A stretch of 64,000 nucleotides of DNA. It comes from Winslowiella toletana (GTDB taxonomy: Bacteria > Pseudomonadota > Gammaproteobacteria > Enterobacterales > Enterobacteriaceae). Positions 1 through 9,817 of this stretch are shown here, in pieces. The notes beneath the pieces were generated by a model that was given only the letters and a program-made list of their open reading frames with translations, was not told the origin of the DNA and ran no database searches. Each line of letters starts with the position of its first letter. The stretch's first letter is position 1. The stretch is taken from positions 1 through 64,000 of the forward strand of contig NZ_JAGGMQ010000001.1 of the NCBI RefSeq assembly GCF_017875465.1, read 5' to 3'. The translations under genes and the position numbers were made by a program.

Positions 1-1215
1 TACCACCTTCAGGCTGATAAAACCCGCCAGCGCCCAGCCAGCGAAGGAGAGTATGGCCATTGCCAGCGCCAGCATTTCATGCGCCCCATACAACGGGTGA
101 TGGATAATCCCCCAGGGAGCCAGCGCCAGTAACAAGGTAAGGACACAGGCCAGGCCAAACAGAATATTAATCCACGCATTCACTTTCAGGATGCGGCTGC
201 CTTCGCGTGCCAGCCGACAGCCATACGCGGCCATCAGCAGGGCCAGCGGTGCAAAACACGGCAGAATATAGGTCAGCAATTTTCCTTTCGCAATACTAAA
301 GAAAAGTAACGGAACGACCACCCAACTCAACAGATACAATCCGCCGGCAGATTGCTTGCGCTCTCGCCAGCCCTGTTGCAGCGCGCCTGGCAATAATGCC
401 AGCCAGGGCAGCGCGCCCAGCAACAGAATCGGCAGGTAATACCAGACAGGCGCTTTATGCTGGGCGTCCGATTCGGCAAAGCGCCGGATATGTTCGACCC
501 AGAAAAAGTAGTGCCAGAAGTCAGGTTGTTGTCGATGGATAGCGATCGCCCAGGGGGCGCTCAGCAGCGCGGCGCTGACGACCGCCAGTGGACCGTAAAC
601 CAGCAGTTCGCGCAAGCGATGCTGCCAGATCGCCCAGGGCGCAATCGCCAGCACCGGCAGCGCCAGTGCCAGAAAACCTTTGGTCATAAAGCCCATACCG
701 CAGGTCAGGCCCAGCAACAGGTAGCGCAGCACCCGCTGCTTTACCGTTGTAGCCTCGCTGGCAAACCAGTAACTGCACATGGCAGCAATCATCCACATCG
801 CCAGCATCGGGTCGAGCACCGCATAACTGCCAACACCATAGACCAGCAGCGATGTCAGAAAGATTATGCTGGCGGTCAGCGCCACGCCGCGTTGCGGGAA
901 TATACGCCGCCCCAGCCAGTAAACCAGCAGCGCACTTATCAGCGTAGAGAACACGGAGCCGATGCGCACCGCAAAATTGTTGTGGCCGAAAATCGCCTGA
1001 CCGATATTGTTAAACCAGTAACCGGCAATCGGTTTCTCGAAATAACGTAAATCAAAAAAATGCGGTGTGATCCAGTTGCCGCTTTGCAGCATTTCGCGGC
1101 TGATTTCAGCATAACGCGTTTCGTCCGGCTGCCAGAGATTACGGAATTCAAGGGGAATCAGATAATAGAGGATAAAAAGCAGTGCAAGTATCAGGCTCTT
1201 ATTGGTTGTCGTCAT
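1..1215 (-). CDS. arnT: ArnT, lipid A aminoarabinose transferase (partial, C-terminus outside window)
   Basis: Inner-membrane glycosyltransferase that moves 4-amino-4-deoxy-L-arabinose from undecaprenyl phosphate to lipid A on the periplasmic side, giving polymyxin resistance. The ATG at 1215-1213 overlaps the arnD stop in an ATGA. About 405 codons lie in the window; the family is usually about 550 residues, so the C-terminal periplasmic domain is off the left edge. Visible features are a first membrane segment right after the N-terminus, the early periplasmic loop with the acidic DETRYAE motif, and repeated long hydrophobic helices. It is the fifth gene of arnB-C-A-D-T, so arnE and arnF are expected just outside the window. 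The reading frame is open to the edge with no defect. Confidence 0.95.
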   Translation of the reverse strand, partial: MTTTNKSLILALLFILYYLIPLEFRNLWQPDETRYAEISREMLQSGNWITPHFFDLRYFEKPIAGYWFNNIGQAIFGHNNFAVRIGSVFSTLISALLVYWLGRRIFPQRGVALTASIIFLTSLLVYGVGSYAVLDPMLAMWMIAAMCSYWFASEATTVKQRVLRYLLLGLTCGMGFMTKGFLALALPVLAIAPWAIWQHRLRELLVYGPLAVVSAALLSAPWAIAIHRQQPDFWHYFFWVEHIRRFAESDAQHKAPVWYYLPILLLGALPWLALLPGALQQGWRERKQSAGGLYLLSWVVVPLLFFSIAKGKLLTYILPCFAPLALLMAAYGCRLAREGSRILKVNAWINILFGLACVLTLLLALAPWGIIHHPLYGAHEMLALAMAILSFAGWALAGFISLKVV

Positions 1216-2114
1216 TCCATTAACCCTGTCAGTTGTTCACATCCCAGCCACCCTTCACGACCGGCAATATGTCCGCGCACGATTTTTCCACTGGGCAGCG
1301 TTGCCAGGTCGTCCGGCAAAAGTTCACTAAGTGGACAAAAATGCAGCCCCTGCTGCCTGCCACGTTGCAGTAATTCCGCAAAGGCGCTGAGCTGGCTGAT
1401 CCCCTCCACTTCCGCATGAATGGTATACACCGGCGTACCACTGTCGGCCTTAATCCGCGCCAGCAGGTAATCGTTGAACTGACCAGCGCTGATGGCCGGA
1501 CCAACCACCTCATCCCAGGTGGGTAATGTCACCGGGATCTGCACCGTTCCCAACTGACCATTGCCCAGAATCGGTCGAAAGGGCATCGTGCCACGGCAGT
1601 CGCTGTTATAACGAAAACCGAATCCCTGCTTCACTTCAACCACCCGGCCATCGGCACGCCAGCCCGCTACCGCCGAACAGGTTATGCTCTGTCCGACAAT
1701 CGCTTCCAGCGCATCGCGCCCCCGCGCAATATGCTGCTCAAGCTGCTCTTTCGGCCAGACGCCTGCCCAGGTTTGCCAGGCAAAGTGGTCCCAGGCATGC
1801 AGGCCGACTTCGTGATGATCGGCCGTCGCGCTGATGATATTGCCGAGGCCCTCACCGATCAGCCTGCCCGGCCATGCCGTGCCCGCGAGCAGAATATCCC
1901 AGCCATAGAGCGATGCGGCGCGCGAACGCAGCATTTTCCACAGGAAACGTGGCTTCAGCAGACGCCATAAATGGCGTCCCATATTGTCCGGCCCCACACT
2001 AAAGAAAAACGTTGCCTGGAGATTATGCTGACTGAACAGATTCAGCAGCGCGGGCACGCCATATTGTGTGCCGCGCCAGGTATCGACATCGACCCGCAGA
2101 CCGACTTTTCTCAT
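1212..2114 (-). CDS. arnD: ArnD, undecaprenyl-phosphate-Ara4FN deformylase
   Basis: Polysaccharide-deacetylase-type enzyme that removes the formyl group from undecaprenyl-phosphate-Ara4FN before transfer to lipid A. The 300-residue length fits the family. The NodB-like metal signature is visible: DVD near residues 8-10 and an HAWDH motif in the middle third. Start and stop overlap arnA and arnT by four bases each (ATGA junctions), indicating translational coupling in the arn operon. Identity rests on the catalytic motifs and on the conserved position between arnA and arnT. Confidence 0.95.
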   Translation of the reverse strand: MRKVGLRVDVDTWRGTQYGVPALLNLFSQHNLQATFFFSVGPDNMGRHLWRLLKPRFLWKMLRSRAASLYGWDILLAGTAWPGRLIGEGLGNIISATADHHEVGLHAWDHFAWQTWAGVWPKEQLEQHIARGRDALEAIVGQSITCSAVAGWRADGRVVEVKQGFGFRYNSDCRGTMPFRPILGNGQLGTVQIPVTLPTWDEVVGPAISAGQFNDYLLARIKADSGTPVYTIHAEVEGISQLSAFAELLQRGRQQGLHFCPLSELLPDDLATLPSGKIVRGHIAGREGWLGCEQLTGLME

Positions 2115-4093
2115 TGCTTATCGTCCGGCAGCTCAACAGTACGCAGAAAGAAATCAAGCGTGTTATCGATGGTGGTGCTCATTTCCACCGTTGGCGTCCA
2201 CGCCAGCAAACGTCTGGCGTTGCGGATTGACGGTTTACGGTGTTCAACATCCTGATAGCCTTTACCGTAGTAACTGCTGCTTTCAACTTCGCGGAAACCG
2301 GCAAACGGCGGGAAACTGGCGCGCAACGGGTGACGTTCGAAGCTGGCCAGCAGGCGCTCAGCCAGCTCCTTAATACTGGCTTCATTCTGCGGATTACCGA
2401 TGTTAATAATCTGCCCGTCGCAGTTATTGTTTTGGTTTTCGATAATACGAAACAGCGCTTCAACGCCATCGCTGATATCGGTGAAGCAGCGTTTCTGGCG
2501 ACCACCGTCAATCAGTTTGATCGGCGAGCCTTCAACCAGATTCAGGATCAGCTGAGTGATGGCGCGCGAACTGCCGATGCGCGCGGCATTAAGGTTATCC
2601 AGACGTGGCCCCATCCAGTTAAACGGACGGAACAGCGTAAAACGTAACCCCTCTTTCTCGCCATAAGCCCAGATTACGCGGTCCAGCAGCTGTTTCGACA
2701 CCGAATAAATCCAGCGCTGTTTGTTAATTGGCCCGACCACCAGATTGGAATGATCTTCATCGAAACTGGCATCGGTACACATGCCATACACTTCCGAGGT
2801 CGATGGGAAAATGATGCGTTTCCTGTACTTGACGCAGTCGCGGATAATTTTCAGGTTCTCTTCGAAGTCGAGTTCAAAAACACGTAGCGGATTACGGGTG
2901 TACTCGATTGGCGTGGCGATCGCCACCAGCGGCAGAATCACATCGCATTTTTTAATGTGATATTCGATCCACTCGGAGTGAATGCTGATATCGCCTTCAA
3001 CAAACTGGAAGCGCGGATGGCCGATAAAACGGCTGATCGCATCGGCGCTGATATCCAGACCAAAAACGTCAAAATTGTCGTCCTGTAGCAGGCGCTCGGT
3101 CAGGTGATTGCCGATAAATCCATTTACGCCAAGGATTAACACCCGCGTGCGGCGTTTAATCGCCGTCACTGGCTGAGAATAGAGCAGCGCGCCAGCAACC
3201 ATGCCGAGGCTTTGCGCCAGCTGGCTGCCATTCACATAGACGCCATTATCTGTTTGCCCCGTCAGCACTTCCAGCGCGCCTTCGCCACAGGCAATAACGA
3301 ACGGATCGGCGGATAATACGGTGCCGGGTTTGGCCCGGGTATTATCCGGCAGCACTTTTGCTTTCCAGACAACAAACTTCGCTGTACCGGCAAAGGCAAA
3401 CGCGCCAGGCCACGGCTGGGTTACGGCGCGCACCAGATTATTAATCTGCCGGGCAGGCAGTGACCAGTCGATACGGCCATCTTCCGCAGTACGACGGCTG
3501 ACCACGGTGGCATCCGCCTCAATTTGTGGCGTGCCGGTAAGGCGATCCTGGCTGATGCGTGGCAAGGTGGTTTCCAGCAACTCGCGCGCGCATTGCACCA
3601 GCTTATGATGCAGGGTGAGCGCATTGTCTTCATCTGTAATGTTCACGCTTTGCTGAGCAATAATCTCGCCAGCATCCGCACGTTTCACCATGCGGTGCAG
3701 CGTAACCCCCGTCTCTTTCTCGCCATTCAGCAGCGCCCAGTTGAGTGGCGCGCGGCCACGGTATTTCGGCAACAGCGAACCATGCAGGTTAAATGCGCCG
3801 CTCTTCGCGCTGTTAAGAATCTCATCGCACAGCAGGTTGCGATAATAAAAGGAGAAAATAAGCTCCGCTTCCATCGCTTTAATGCGATCAATCCACAGCG
3901 GATGGTTGACGTCATCGGGCGCATACACCGGAATGTTGTTTTCCGCCGCAATCCGCGCTACCGAACCAAAAAAGGGATTTTCAGACGCCGAGTCGACATG
4001 GGTGAAAATCGCGCTGATGGAAAAACCAGCCTGCAACAACGCGTTGATACCTGCACAACCCATGTCGTGATAAGCAAAGACAATAGTTTTCAT
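2111..4093 (-). CDS. arnA: ArnA, bifunctional UDP-Ara4N formyltransferase / UDP-GlcA C4''-decarboxylase
   Basis: Cytosolic two-domain enzyme. The C-terminal domain oxidatively decarboxylates UDP-glucuronic acid and the N-terminal domain formylates UDP-Ara4N, the product of ArnB. The protein is 660 residues, the usual length. Formyltransferase catalytic residues N102, H104 and D140 are present. The dehydrogenase domain starts near 315 with a GxxGFIG nucleotide-binding loop, and carries E434 in STSEVYG, Y463/K467 of the YxxxK pair, and R619. Every residue known to be needed in the E. coli enzyme is therefore intact at the same number. It overlaps the arnC stop by one base (TAATG) and arnD by four. 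Confidence 0.98.
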   Translation of the reverse strand: MKTIVFAYHDMGCAGINALLQAGFSISAIFTHVDSASENPFFGSVARIAAENNIPVYAPDDVNHPLWIDRIKAMEAELIFSFYYRNLLCDEILNSAKSGAFNLHGSLLPKYRGRAPLNWALLNGEKETGVTLHRMVKRADAGEIIAQQSVNITDEDNALTLHHKLVQCARELLETTLPRISQDRLTGTPQIEADATVVSRRTAEDGRIDWSLPARQINNLVRAVTQPWPGAFAFAGTAKFVVWKAKVLPDNTRAKPGTVLSADPFVIACGEGALEVLTGQTDNGVYVNGSQLAQSLGMVAGALLYSQPVTAIKRRTRVLILGVNGFIGNHLTERLLQDDNFDVFGLDISADAISRFIGHPRFQFVEGDISIHSEWIEYHIKKCDVILPLVAIATPIEYTRNPLRVFELDFEENLKIIRDCVKYRKRIIFPSTSEVYGMCTDASFDEDHSNLVVGPINKQRWIYSVSKQLLDRVIWAYGEKEGLRFTLFRPFNWMGPRLDNLNAARIGSSRAITQLILNLVEGSPIKLIDGGRQKRCFTDISDGVEALFRIIENQNNNCDGQIINIGNPQNEASIKELAERLLASFERHPLRASFPPFAGFREVESSSYYGKGYQDVEHRKPSIRNARRLLAWTPTVEMSTTIDNTLDFFLRTVELPDDKQ

Positions 4094-5073
4094 TACTCGG
4101 TTTCCTGTACTGAAGCGTCGGTCTGAGGATGGATAACGCGTTGGATAAAATAACGGGGTCTGGCGCGCACATCGTTATAAATGCGGCCAATATATTCGCC
4201 GAGCAGCCCCATGCCGATAAACTGGGCACCGGTGAACATAAACAGTACGGCGAACAGCACAAATACGCCGTCGCCTGCCCATGCAGCGCCAAAGAACAGG
4301 CGCAACACGATCAATACCAACGAGAAAGCAAAACCCGCCAGCGCAATCAGGCTGCCAAGCACGCTGAGCATGCGCAGCGGCGTGGTCGTCAGGCAGGTCA
4401 CCAGGTCGTACATCAGGTTAATCAGCCGCATAAAGCTGTATTTAGAATTGCCAAACTCGCGTTCCGCATGCGTGACCGGCAGTTCAATCGTCCGCCGTGC
4501 AAAGGTGTTGGCAAGAATCGGGATAAAGGTGCTGCGCTCATGGCAGTTGAGCATGGCGTCGACGATATGGCGGCGATAGGCGCGTAGCATACAGCCGTAA
4601 TCGCCCATGGCTTTGCCGGTTACCCGCTGGATAAGATGGTTAATGGCGCGCGACGCGCGGCGGCGGAACCAGCTGTCCTGACGGTTTTGTCGCACAGTGC
4701 CCACCACGTCATAGCCTTGCTGCGCGGCGGCCACCAGACGGGGGATCTCTTCCGGTGGGTTCTGCAGATCCGCATCCAGCGTGATAGTCAGATCGCCGCT
4801 TACATGGCTGAAGCCCGCCATAATCGCTGAATGCTGACCATAATTGCGGTTAAGCAGCACAGCAACCACATGGCTGCCCGGCGCGTTCGCCGCAGCGGCG
4901 ATCATCTCTGCTGAAGCATCCTGGCTGCCATCATCCACCAGTAAAATTTCATACGCCAGCTTAAGGCTATTACAGGCTTCACTGGTGCGACGAATCAGCT
5001 CCGGCAAGCTTTCCTGTTCGTTATAAACCGGGATCACTACCGACACTTTTTCAATCTTTTTATAATCAGTCAC
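4093..5073 (-). CDS. arnC: ArnC, undecaprenyl-phosphate Ara4FN transferase
   Basis: GT2-family inner-membrane glycosyltransferase that links Ara4FN to undecaprenyl phosphate. It has 326 residues. The catalytic domain shows VVIPVYNE near the N-terminus, DDGS at about 47-50 and the metal-binding DAD at 100-102. Two hydrophobic helices lie in the C-terminal third (about 235-305), as in other polyprenyl-phosphate sugar transferases. Translation begins with GTG at 5073-5071, directly after the arnB TAA, so the two genes abut without a gap. Confidence 0.96.
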   Translation of the reverse strand: MTDYKKIEKVSVVIPVYNEQESLPELIRRTSEACNSLKLAYEILLVDDGSQDASAEMIAAAANAPGSHVVAVLLNRNYGQHSAIMAGFSHVSGDLTITLDADLQNPPEEIPRLVAAAQQGYDVVGTVRQNRQDSWFRRRASRAINHLIQRVTGKAMGDYGCMLRAYRRHIVDAMLNCHERSTFIPILANTFARRTIELPVTHAEREFGNSKYSFMRLINLMYDLVTCLTTTPLRMLSVLGSLIALAGFAFSLVLIVLRLFFGAAWAGDGVFVLFAVLFMFTGAQFIGMGLLGEYIGRIYNDVRARPRYFIQRVIHPQTDASVQETE

Positions 5074-6210
5074 TTAAGCTCCTGCAAGGCCGCGCAACGC
5101 CGTAATTACGCGTTCGACGTCACTGTCAGTCATATCGGGAAATAGCGGAATGGAACAGATGCGTTCACTGTTCCATTCGGTATGTGGCAACGAGAGGTGT
5201 GGATAGCGCACGCGGTAATATTTGTGGGTATGTGCGGCGCGGAAATGCAGGCCGGTGCCAATATCCTGCGTTTTTAACGCCTGCATCAGCGCATCGCGCG
5301 AGATGCCGCAGGCCGCTTCATCAACGCGAATAATAAACAGATGCCAGGCATGCTGATGTGGCCATTCCGGCAACGCTAATGGCCTGAATGGCGTCTCTTT
5401 TAGCGCCTCAAGGTAGCGCTGAGCGATAGTGGCGCGACGCGCATTGATTTCAGGCAGCCGGGCCAGTTGCACTAAGGCGATGGCGGCGCTGATATCCGGC
5501 AGATTGTATTTGAAGCCTGGTGTAATCACTTCCGCCTGCGGCTGACGACCATGGGTCTGCCGATCAAAAGCATCGACACCTAAACCATGGAATTTCAGCA
5601 TGCGGATGCGGTCGGCCAGCACCGCGTTGTCGGTAACAACCAATCCCCCTTCCGCGCAGGTCATATTCTTGATGGCGTGAAAAGAGAAAATGGCGATGCC
5701 GCGCTCGCCGACATGGCGTCCCTTATACCCGGTCCCTGCTGCGTGCGCCGCATCTTCGATAACCGCAATGCCGTGACGCTCACCGATGGCCCGAATGGCG
5801 TCCATATCCGCAGGCGCGCCAGCGTAATGTACCGGAATAATCGCTTTGGTTTTGGCGGTAATTGCCGCTTCAATCGCCTCAGGCGTCACCATCAGGTTTT
5901 CGCGGTCAACATCGATCATCACCGGCGTCGCGCCCAGCAATGTGATGATGTTAAGCGTGGAAACCCAGGTGAGCGACGGCGTAATGACTTCATCGCCCGC
6001 GTTAATATCCAACGCCATCAGCGTGACATGCATTCCTGCCGTGGCGGAACTGACGGCGATAGCGTGTTGATTGCCGGTTAGCTGGCAAAAGGCGCGCTCA
6101 AGTTCGGCACACTTTGGCCCGGTGGTAATCCAGCCGGATTCAAACACCTCCAGCATCGCGGCCAGTTCCGTTTTACCTAACGCCGGTCGGGAAAAAGGAA
6201 GAAAAGGCAT
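5074..6210 (-). CDS. arnB: ArnB, UDP-Ara4O aminotransferase
   Basis: PLP-dependent DegT/DnrJ/EryC1-family aminotransferase that converts UDP-Ara4-ketopentose to UDP-Ara4N using glutamate. It is 378 residues. The PLP lysine is K181 in SFHAIKN, and the EDAAHA segment that contacts the cofactor lies at about 152-157. It is the first gene of the arn operon, with an AAGGA ribosome site nine bases before the ATG and a long AT-rich upstream region holding a PmrA-box-like repeat. Confidence 0.97.
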   Translation of the reverse strand: MPFLPFSRPALGKTELAAMLEVFESGWITTGPKCAELERAFCQLTGNQHAIAVSSATAGMHVTLMALDINAGDEVITPSLTWVSTLNIITLLGATPVMIDVDRENLMVTPEAIEAAITAKTKAIIPVHYAGAPADMDAIRAIGERHGIAVIEDAAHAAGTGYKGRHVGERGIAIFSFHAIKNMTCAEGGLVVTDNAVLADRIRMLKFHGLGVDAFDRQTHGRQPQAEVITPGFKYNLPDISAAIALVQLARLPEINARRATIAQRYLEALKETPFRPLALPEWPHQHAWHLFIIRVDEAACGISRDALMQALKTQDIGTGLHFRAAHTHKYYRVRYPHLSLPHTEWNSERICSIPLFPDMTDSDVERVITALRGLAGA

Positions 6211-6858
6211 TCAGAAATTTCCTTAATGTATTTATCTCTTCAATTTAGCAAAAAATGCTACACCTGATCTATAACTCAGACCCAAAACACACCTGCAATG
6301 CAATTTCCAGGTAACAGGTGAGCATCTCAGTTGTTGATAACAGAGACAGAAGCCTTAAAAACTCTGACCGATAAACGCATTATCAGCAGAGGCTACATCC
6401 AATAGCATAGCGACCGTTCCTTAACTGAACATTAAACTTAACCAAGTTAGTTAAAAACTCACCAAATTTATAAATTAGTGATATTTATCATCATATTATA
6501 TAAATGACATATCAAAAATGATGGTAATGAGATTATTTTTTAAACTTTTCTGACGATCGACCTTGTCGCAGTAAACGAAATTATTTTACAAATTAACACT
6601 GGCGGCAGAGGTAATTTGAGACGTTTGTGAATGACTAAAAAATTGATGGTGCAGGCTGGTGAGGGATGTCTGACAGGGATGAAAGCTAACGATTTCAGCT
6701 GTGAAAGTGCACTTAATACCTTTACGTAACTACTAAATTTTTCTTACCTTGTAGAAAGTAATTGTAAATTTAATGGAAACCTCTGCAATGAATTTTTTTG
6801 CGCCTCCGCTAAAGGCCCTGCAACAGCAGGGCATCATCTTCGACAATCAGGATTTTAT
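6211..6858. other. AT-rich intergenic region between arnB and eptA
   Basis: About 650 bases, visibly richer in A+T than the flanking genes. It holds the arnB control region (PmrA-like box at 6420-6436) and a possible 24-codon plus-strand ORF at its eptA end. The part from about 6480 to 6780 contains no reading frame or hairpin that I can support. Confidence 0.5.
6420..6436 (-). promoter_or_regulatory. PmrA-box-like direct repeat upstream of arnB
   Basis: On the minus strand the sequence TTTAATGTTCAGTTAAG gives two YTTAAK half-sites spaced by five bases, 11 of 12 positions matching the PmrA (BasR) consensus. It lies about 210 bases before the arnB start. Ten bases downstream is TATGCT (6409-6404), a plausible -10 element, implying a long leader. 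The arn operon is a known PmrA target, so position and family agree. The half-site GTTTA nearby leaves PhoP as an alternative regulator. Confidence 0.6.
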
Positions 6859-6862
6859 TTAA
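6788..6862 (+). CDS. possible 24-residue small ORF antisense to the eptA 3' end
   Basis: ATG at 6788-6790, TAA at 6860-6862. The predicted peptide begins MNFFAPPLKA and ends NQDFI. There is no strong ribosome site, only GGAAACC about ten bases upstream. The last four bases overlap the eptA stop on the other strand. It may be chance, or the tail of a lost plus-strand gene. No homology recognised. Confidence 0.15.
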   Translation: MNFFAPPLKALQQQGIIFDNQDFI

Positions 6863-8496
6863 GGTTGACTCCGACATGCCGTCAGGATGTCGTCAGCAGG
6901 TTGATACTCTTTGGTTACCGTACCGGTTAAGCCCAGCATGGTTGAAAACAGATTGTCCTGCGAGAACTCGCCTGACTTCGCCAGATTATTCAGGCACTGG
7001 CTGTTAACCGCGTAACGTTGCTGATAATCAGGAGAGAGCCAGATTAACATTGGTACATGTTTCTGCACCGCTGGCGCAATGGCGTACGGCAAACCATGCA
7101 GATAGGCGCCATTTTCCCCCAGCGATTCGCCGTGGTCTGAGAGATAAACCAGGCTGGTGGTAAACTGATCCTGATGCGATTTCAGCGTATTAATCGCTTT
7201 ATCGACGATATAATCGATATAGAGGAGGGTATTGTCGTAAGTATTGATCAGCTGCTGCTGCGAACACTCCTGAATCTGATTAGTATCACAGGTGGGGGTA
7301 AATTTACGGAACTGTGGCGGATAACGGCGCCAGTAAGTCGGCCCGTGACTGCCGATGGTGTGTAATACAATGACGCCATTACCTTTTAAATTCGCAATGT
7401 ACTCTTCAAGACCATGAAAGAGTACGTCATCATAGCACTCCCCATTAATGCACATATCCGGCAAGTTCAGGCTGGTCACATCCTGATGCGGCACGCGGTC
7501 GCAGGCGCCTTTGCAACCACCATCGTTATCATTCCACAATACATTGATGCCTGCACGTTGCAGGATATCGAGTAACCCCTCCTGATGTGCGGCGAGAGCA
7601 TCATCATAATGCGCACGCGGCATATTGGAGAACATACAAGGTACCGAGACCGCGGTTGCCGTACCGCAAGAGGTGGTGTGTGGGAAATAAGCGACATCCT
7701 CTTTTGCCAGCAGTGGATTAGTTTCACGCGGATAGCCACCAAGTGAAAAATTATCGGCGCGTGAGGTTTCACCGACGATCAGAATAGTCAGGTTTTTCTT
7801 ACCCCTGGTCATGGCAGCAGATTGATGCGCATCTTCGCCAATCTTCACTAATGGCATATTCGCCATACGCTGATGCGAATAATAAGACCATGAGGCCACA
7901 ATGCTGTTCGACGGAGTTAACGATTTCACCAGCTCTTTATTATTGCGAAACAGCGAGGCGTAATCTTTATAGAACAACAGCGCCACCAGCAGAATAAGCG
8001 CGACAGATATCGCCACATTGATCAGCCGGTAAACAGCGCTTTTCCAGACAGGCTGGCTCTGTTTAATGCGGATCCAGAATGCAATTATCACCATCAACAC
8101 GCCAGTCAGCAACAGCGTGATAACCATCTTCGGCGTCAGCAGTGCAAAGGTTTCCGAGGCGGTAGTATCCAGCATATTGGTGATCATTGAACGGTCGAGA
8201 ACAATGCCGTAGTTCTGGATAAAATATTGCGCCGTAGCGGATACCAGAATAAACAGCGCAATCAGAATACGATCAAGCCAGAAGAAGGAAGCCAGCGTGG
8301 TAATAATATTAATCACACTAAAAGCCACCACCGGCATCGAGAGAAATACCAGTGTATTGTGCAGACTATCCAGCGGCATATCCGCCAGTACCTGGCGGTA
8401 ATAAGCGAAGTTCAGAAAAACAGCGATATAAACCGAAAAAAGAATCAGGAAGGAGACACGGCTTAGCGTCGGTCTCTTCAGTGACAGCAAATTCAT
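6859..8496 (-). CDS. eptA: EptA-type lipid A phosphoethanolamine transferase
   Basis: Inner-membrane/periplasmic enzyme that transfers phosphoethanolamine from phosphatidylethanolamine to lipid A phosphate, lowering negative charge and raising polymyxin resistance. At 545 residues it matches the family. Five hydrophobic helices fill residues 15-175 and are followed by the periplasmic sulfatase-like domain. The zinc ligand E243 sits in IVGETSRAD, the nucleophile is probably T279 in SCGT, and the DHGES motif is in the C-terminal third. The arn operon follows downstream on the same strand, and both have PmrA-like boxes. In E. coli eptA instead leads the basRS operon, so this adjacency differs. 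Confidence 0.93.
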   Translation of the reverse strand: MNLLSLKRPTLSRVSFLILFSVYIAVFLNFAYYRQVLADMPLDSLHNTLVFLSMPVVAFSVINIITTLASFFWLDRILIALFILVSATAQYFIQNYGIVLDRSMITNMLDTTASETFALLTPKMVITLLLTGVLMVIIAFWIRIKQSQPVWKSAVYRLINVAISVALILLVALLFYKDYASLFRNNKELVKSLTPSNSIVASWSYYSHQRMANMPLVKIGEDAHQSAAMTRGKKNLTILIVGETSRADNFSLGGYPRETNPLLAKEDVAYFPHTTSCGTATAVSVPCMFSNMPRAHYDDALAAHQEGLLDILQRAGINVLWNDNDGGCKGACDRVPHQDVTSLNLPDMCINGECYDDVLFHGLEEYIANLKGNGVIVLHTIGSHGPTYWRRYPPQFRKFTPTCDTNQIQECSQQQLINTYDNTLLYIDYIVDKAINTLKSHQDQFTTSLVYLSDHGESLGENGAYLHGLPYAIAPAVQKHVPMLIWLSPDYQQRYAVNSQCLNNLAKSGEFSQDNLFSTMLGLTGTVTKEYQPADDILTACRSQP

Positions 8497-8543
8497 CGTA
8501 AAGGGCCAGTTAATAAAACCAGTCCTTAATTTTGCATTTCAAG

Positions 8544-8560
8544 CTTAGGAGAACATTAAG
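8544..8560 (-). promoter_or_regulatory. PmrA-box-like direct repeat upstream of eptA
   Basis: Minus-strand CTTAATGTTCTCCTAAG: half-sites CTTAAT and CCTAAG with five-base spacing, 11 of 12 consensus positions. Nine bases further is CAAAAT (8534-8529), a possible -10, at nearly the same spacing as at arnB. The two boxes share the core TTAATGTTC. The box lies about 48 bases before the eptA ATG. Confidence 0.65.
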
Positions 8561-8628
8561 AAACGCCAGAATTAACCGTTGGAGCATAAGCGCAGGCGAA
8601 TCTTAATCTCCCGGTTCTCCGCCCTCTT

Positions 8629-9600
8629 TTATCGACTTACGCTAAGTGAAAATTCACTATCAGGCCTGCAACCCGAAACGTTTAAAGCCTCCGCGGCAAC
8701 CTCAATAAACAGTTGCCGGAACCAGGCGGCGCTTCCCTTTACATCATCAACTTTGCGATAAAGCATTGAGATCGGCTCAGCCGGAAAGTCGAGGGGCGGA
8801 GAGCTGACACTCAGGCCATACAGCTGCGCCATACAATGCGCCACTGTCTCCGGAACAGTAGCTATCGCTGGCACTGCCTGCAATACAGGGCCGACCGCCG
8901 AATAGCGCGATACGCTGGCAACCACCTCACGCTTTATTCCCGCGTGTTGCAGAAAGATATCAACATCTCTGGCATCATTGCCCGCGGATGACACGATGAC
9001 GTGCGGCTGGCTGGCATACTCATCAATACTGAGCGGCAAAGTAAGTTTCAGCCGTTGGGGATCGTAAAGGCACTTCAGATGCTGCTCAAATAACGGCTGG
9101 CGGATATGCCAGGATGCCGGTTCCCCATGCACAGCAACACTGAAATCATATGCCCCCTCCTCCAGCAGCTGTACCGAATCACGCTTAGTCGCGGCAACCG
9201 CCACCACGCGCGCATGCGGCGCTAACTCGCGAACCCGCGCAGTTAATACCCCGAAAAAGGCCATCTCAAGGTTATCGCATAGCCCAACGCGAAACTCCCC
9301 TTGCCAGCTTGCCGGATCGAATGCATCTGGCGGTTGCACCGTACGCTCAATCGTGGCTAACGCTCTTGCGATATCCGGTGCAATCGCCAGAGCACGGGGC
9401 GTGGGCTGTAACTTTCGCCCCACCCGGATAAACAGCTCATCGCCCAGTGCTTCGCGCAGACGGCGAAGAGCACTGGAGAGCCCAGGCTGGCCGATAAACA
9501 TCCGCTCTGCCGCGCGGCTAACGTTCAGCTCTTCCATCAGGATGGAAAAGGCATACAGCAGGTTCAGGTCAAGATTTCTTAGCGTCGGTGTTTTCATCAT
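8629..9600 (-). CDS. LysR-family transcriptional regulator
   Basis: A 323-residue LTTR. The N-terminal winged helix-turn-helix (about 8-68) includes LNVSRAAERMFIGQPGLSSAL, broken here only by the reading of the recognition helix, and a periplasmic-binding-protein-like effector domain follows from about 100. It is divergent from the MFS permease at 9817, separated by about 145 bases before the leader ORF, so it probably controls that transporter and the hydrolase after it. An imperfect inverted repeat, TTGGTAT-N5-ATATCAA at 9613-9631, lies just outside its start and could be its operator. The effector cannot be deduced. Confidence 0.85.
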   Translation of the reverse strand: MMKTPTLRNLDLNLLYAFSILMEELNVSRAAERMFIGQPGLSSALRRLREALGDELFIRVGRKLQPTPRALAIAPDIARALATIERTVQPPDAFDPASWQGEFRVGLCDNLEMAFFGVLTARVRELAPHARVVAVAATKRDSVQLLEEGAYDFSVAVHGEPASWHIRQPLFEQHLKCLYDPQRLKLTLPLSIDEYASQPHVIVSSAGNDARDVDIFLQHAGIKREVVASVSRYSAVGPVLQAVPAIATVPETVAHCMAQLYGLSVSSPPLDFPAEPISMLYRKVDDVKGSAAWFRQLFIEVAAEALNVSGCRPDSEFSLSVSR

Positions 9601-9612
9601 TTTCAGAGATAG

Positions 9613-9631
9613 TTGGTATATCTGATATCAA
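9613..9631. promoter_or_regulatory. LysR-type inverted repeat between divergent regulator and MFS gene
   Basis: TTGGTAT and ATATCAA flank five bases; six of seven arm positions pair, and the T-N11-A pattern expected for LysR-family sites is met. It lies 13 bases upstream of the LysR start. Assignment is by position and pattern only. Confidence 0.35.
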
Positions 9632-9745
9632 TTTCCCAGATGTCATTCAATTCGTCAATATCCCTCCATCGCCCGACAGCTTATAACCGCCCGGCTTACT
9701 CCCCGACGATCAATCCCGTCCAGCCTGCGGATAAAAGGAGGTTTT

Positions 9746-9817
9746 ATGCTCAAATTTCACACGACCACTCAATCCCCGCATCAGGGATTCACCTTCACTT
9801 ATCCGGAGGTCGCGTAA
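9746..9817 (+). CDS. 23-residue leader ORF coupled to MFS gene
   Basis: The ATG at 9746 follows a near-perfect Shine-Dalgarno (AAAAGGAGG, 9733-9741). The frame runs 23 codons (begins MLKFHTTTQS, ends YPEVA) and its TAA overlaps the ATG of the MFS gene by one base (TAATG). The ribosome site of the MFS gene (GGAGG, 9805-9809) lies inside it. This is a typical arrangement for a leader peptide or a translational coupler; it could also be what is left of a larger gene after an internal deletion. It is polar, with no membrane segment or amino-acid run that would mark an attenuator. Confidence 0.5.
   Translation: MLKFHTTTQSPHQGFTFTYPEVA

Noticed and set aside
457..1050. 197-codon plus-strand frame inside arnT
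   Set aside because: Composition rich in Q, R and H typical of an antisense shadow; arnT on the minus strand is clearly real.
9613..9816. N-terminal extension of the MFS protein
   Set aside because: It would cover the regulator promoter and the leader ORF; the ATG at 9817 has a good ribosome site and starts at the expected point before helix 1.
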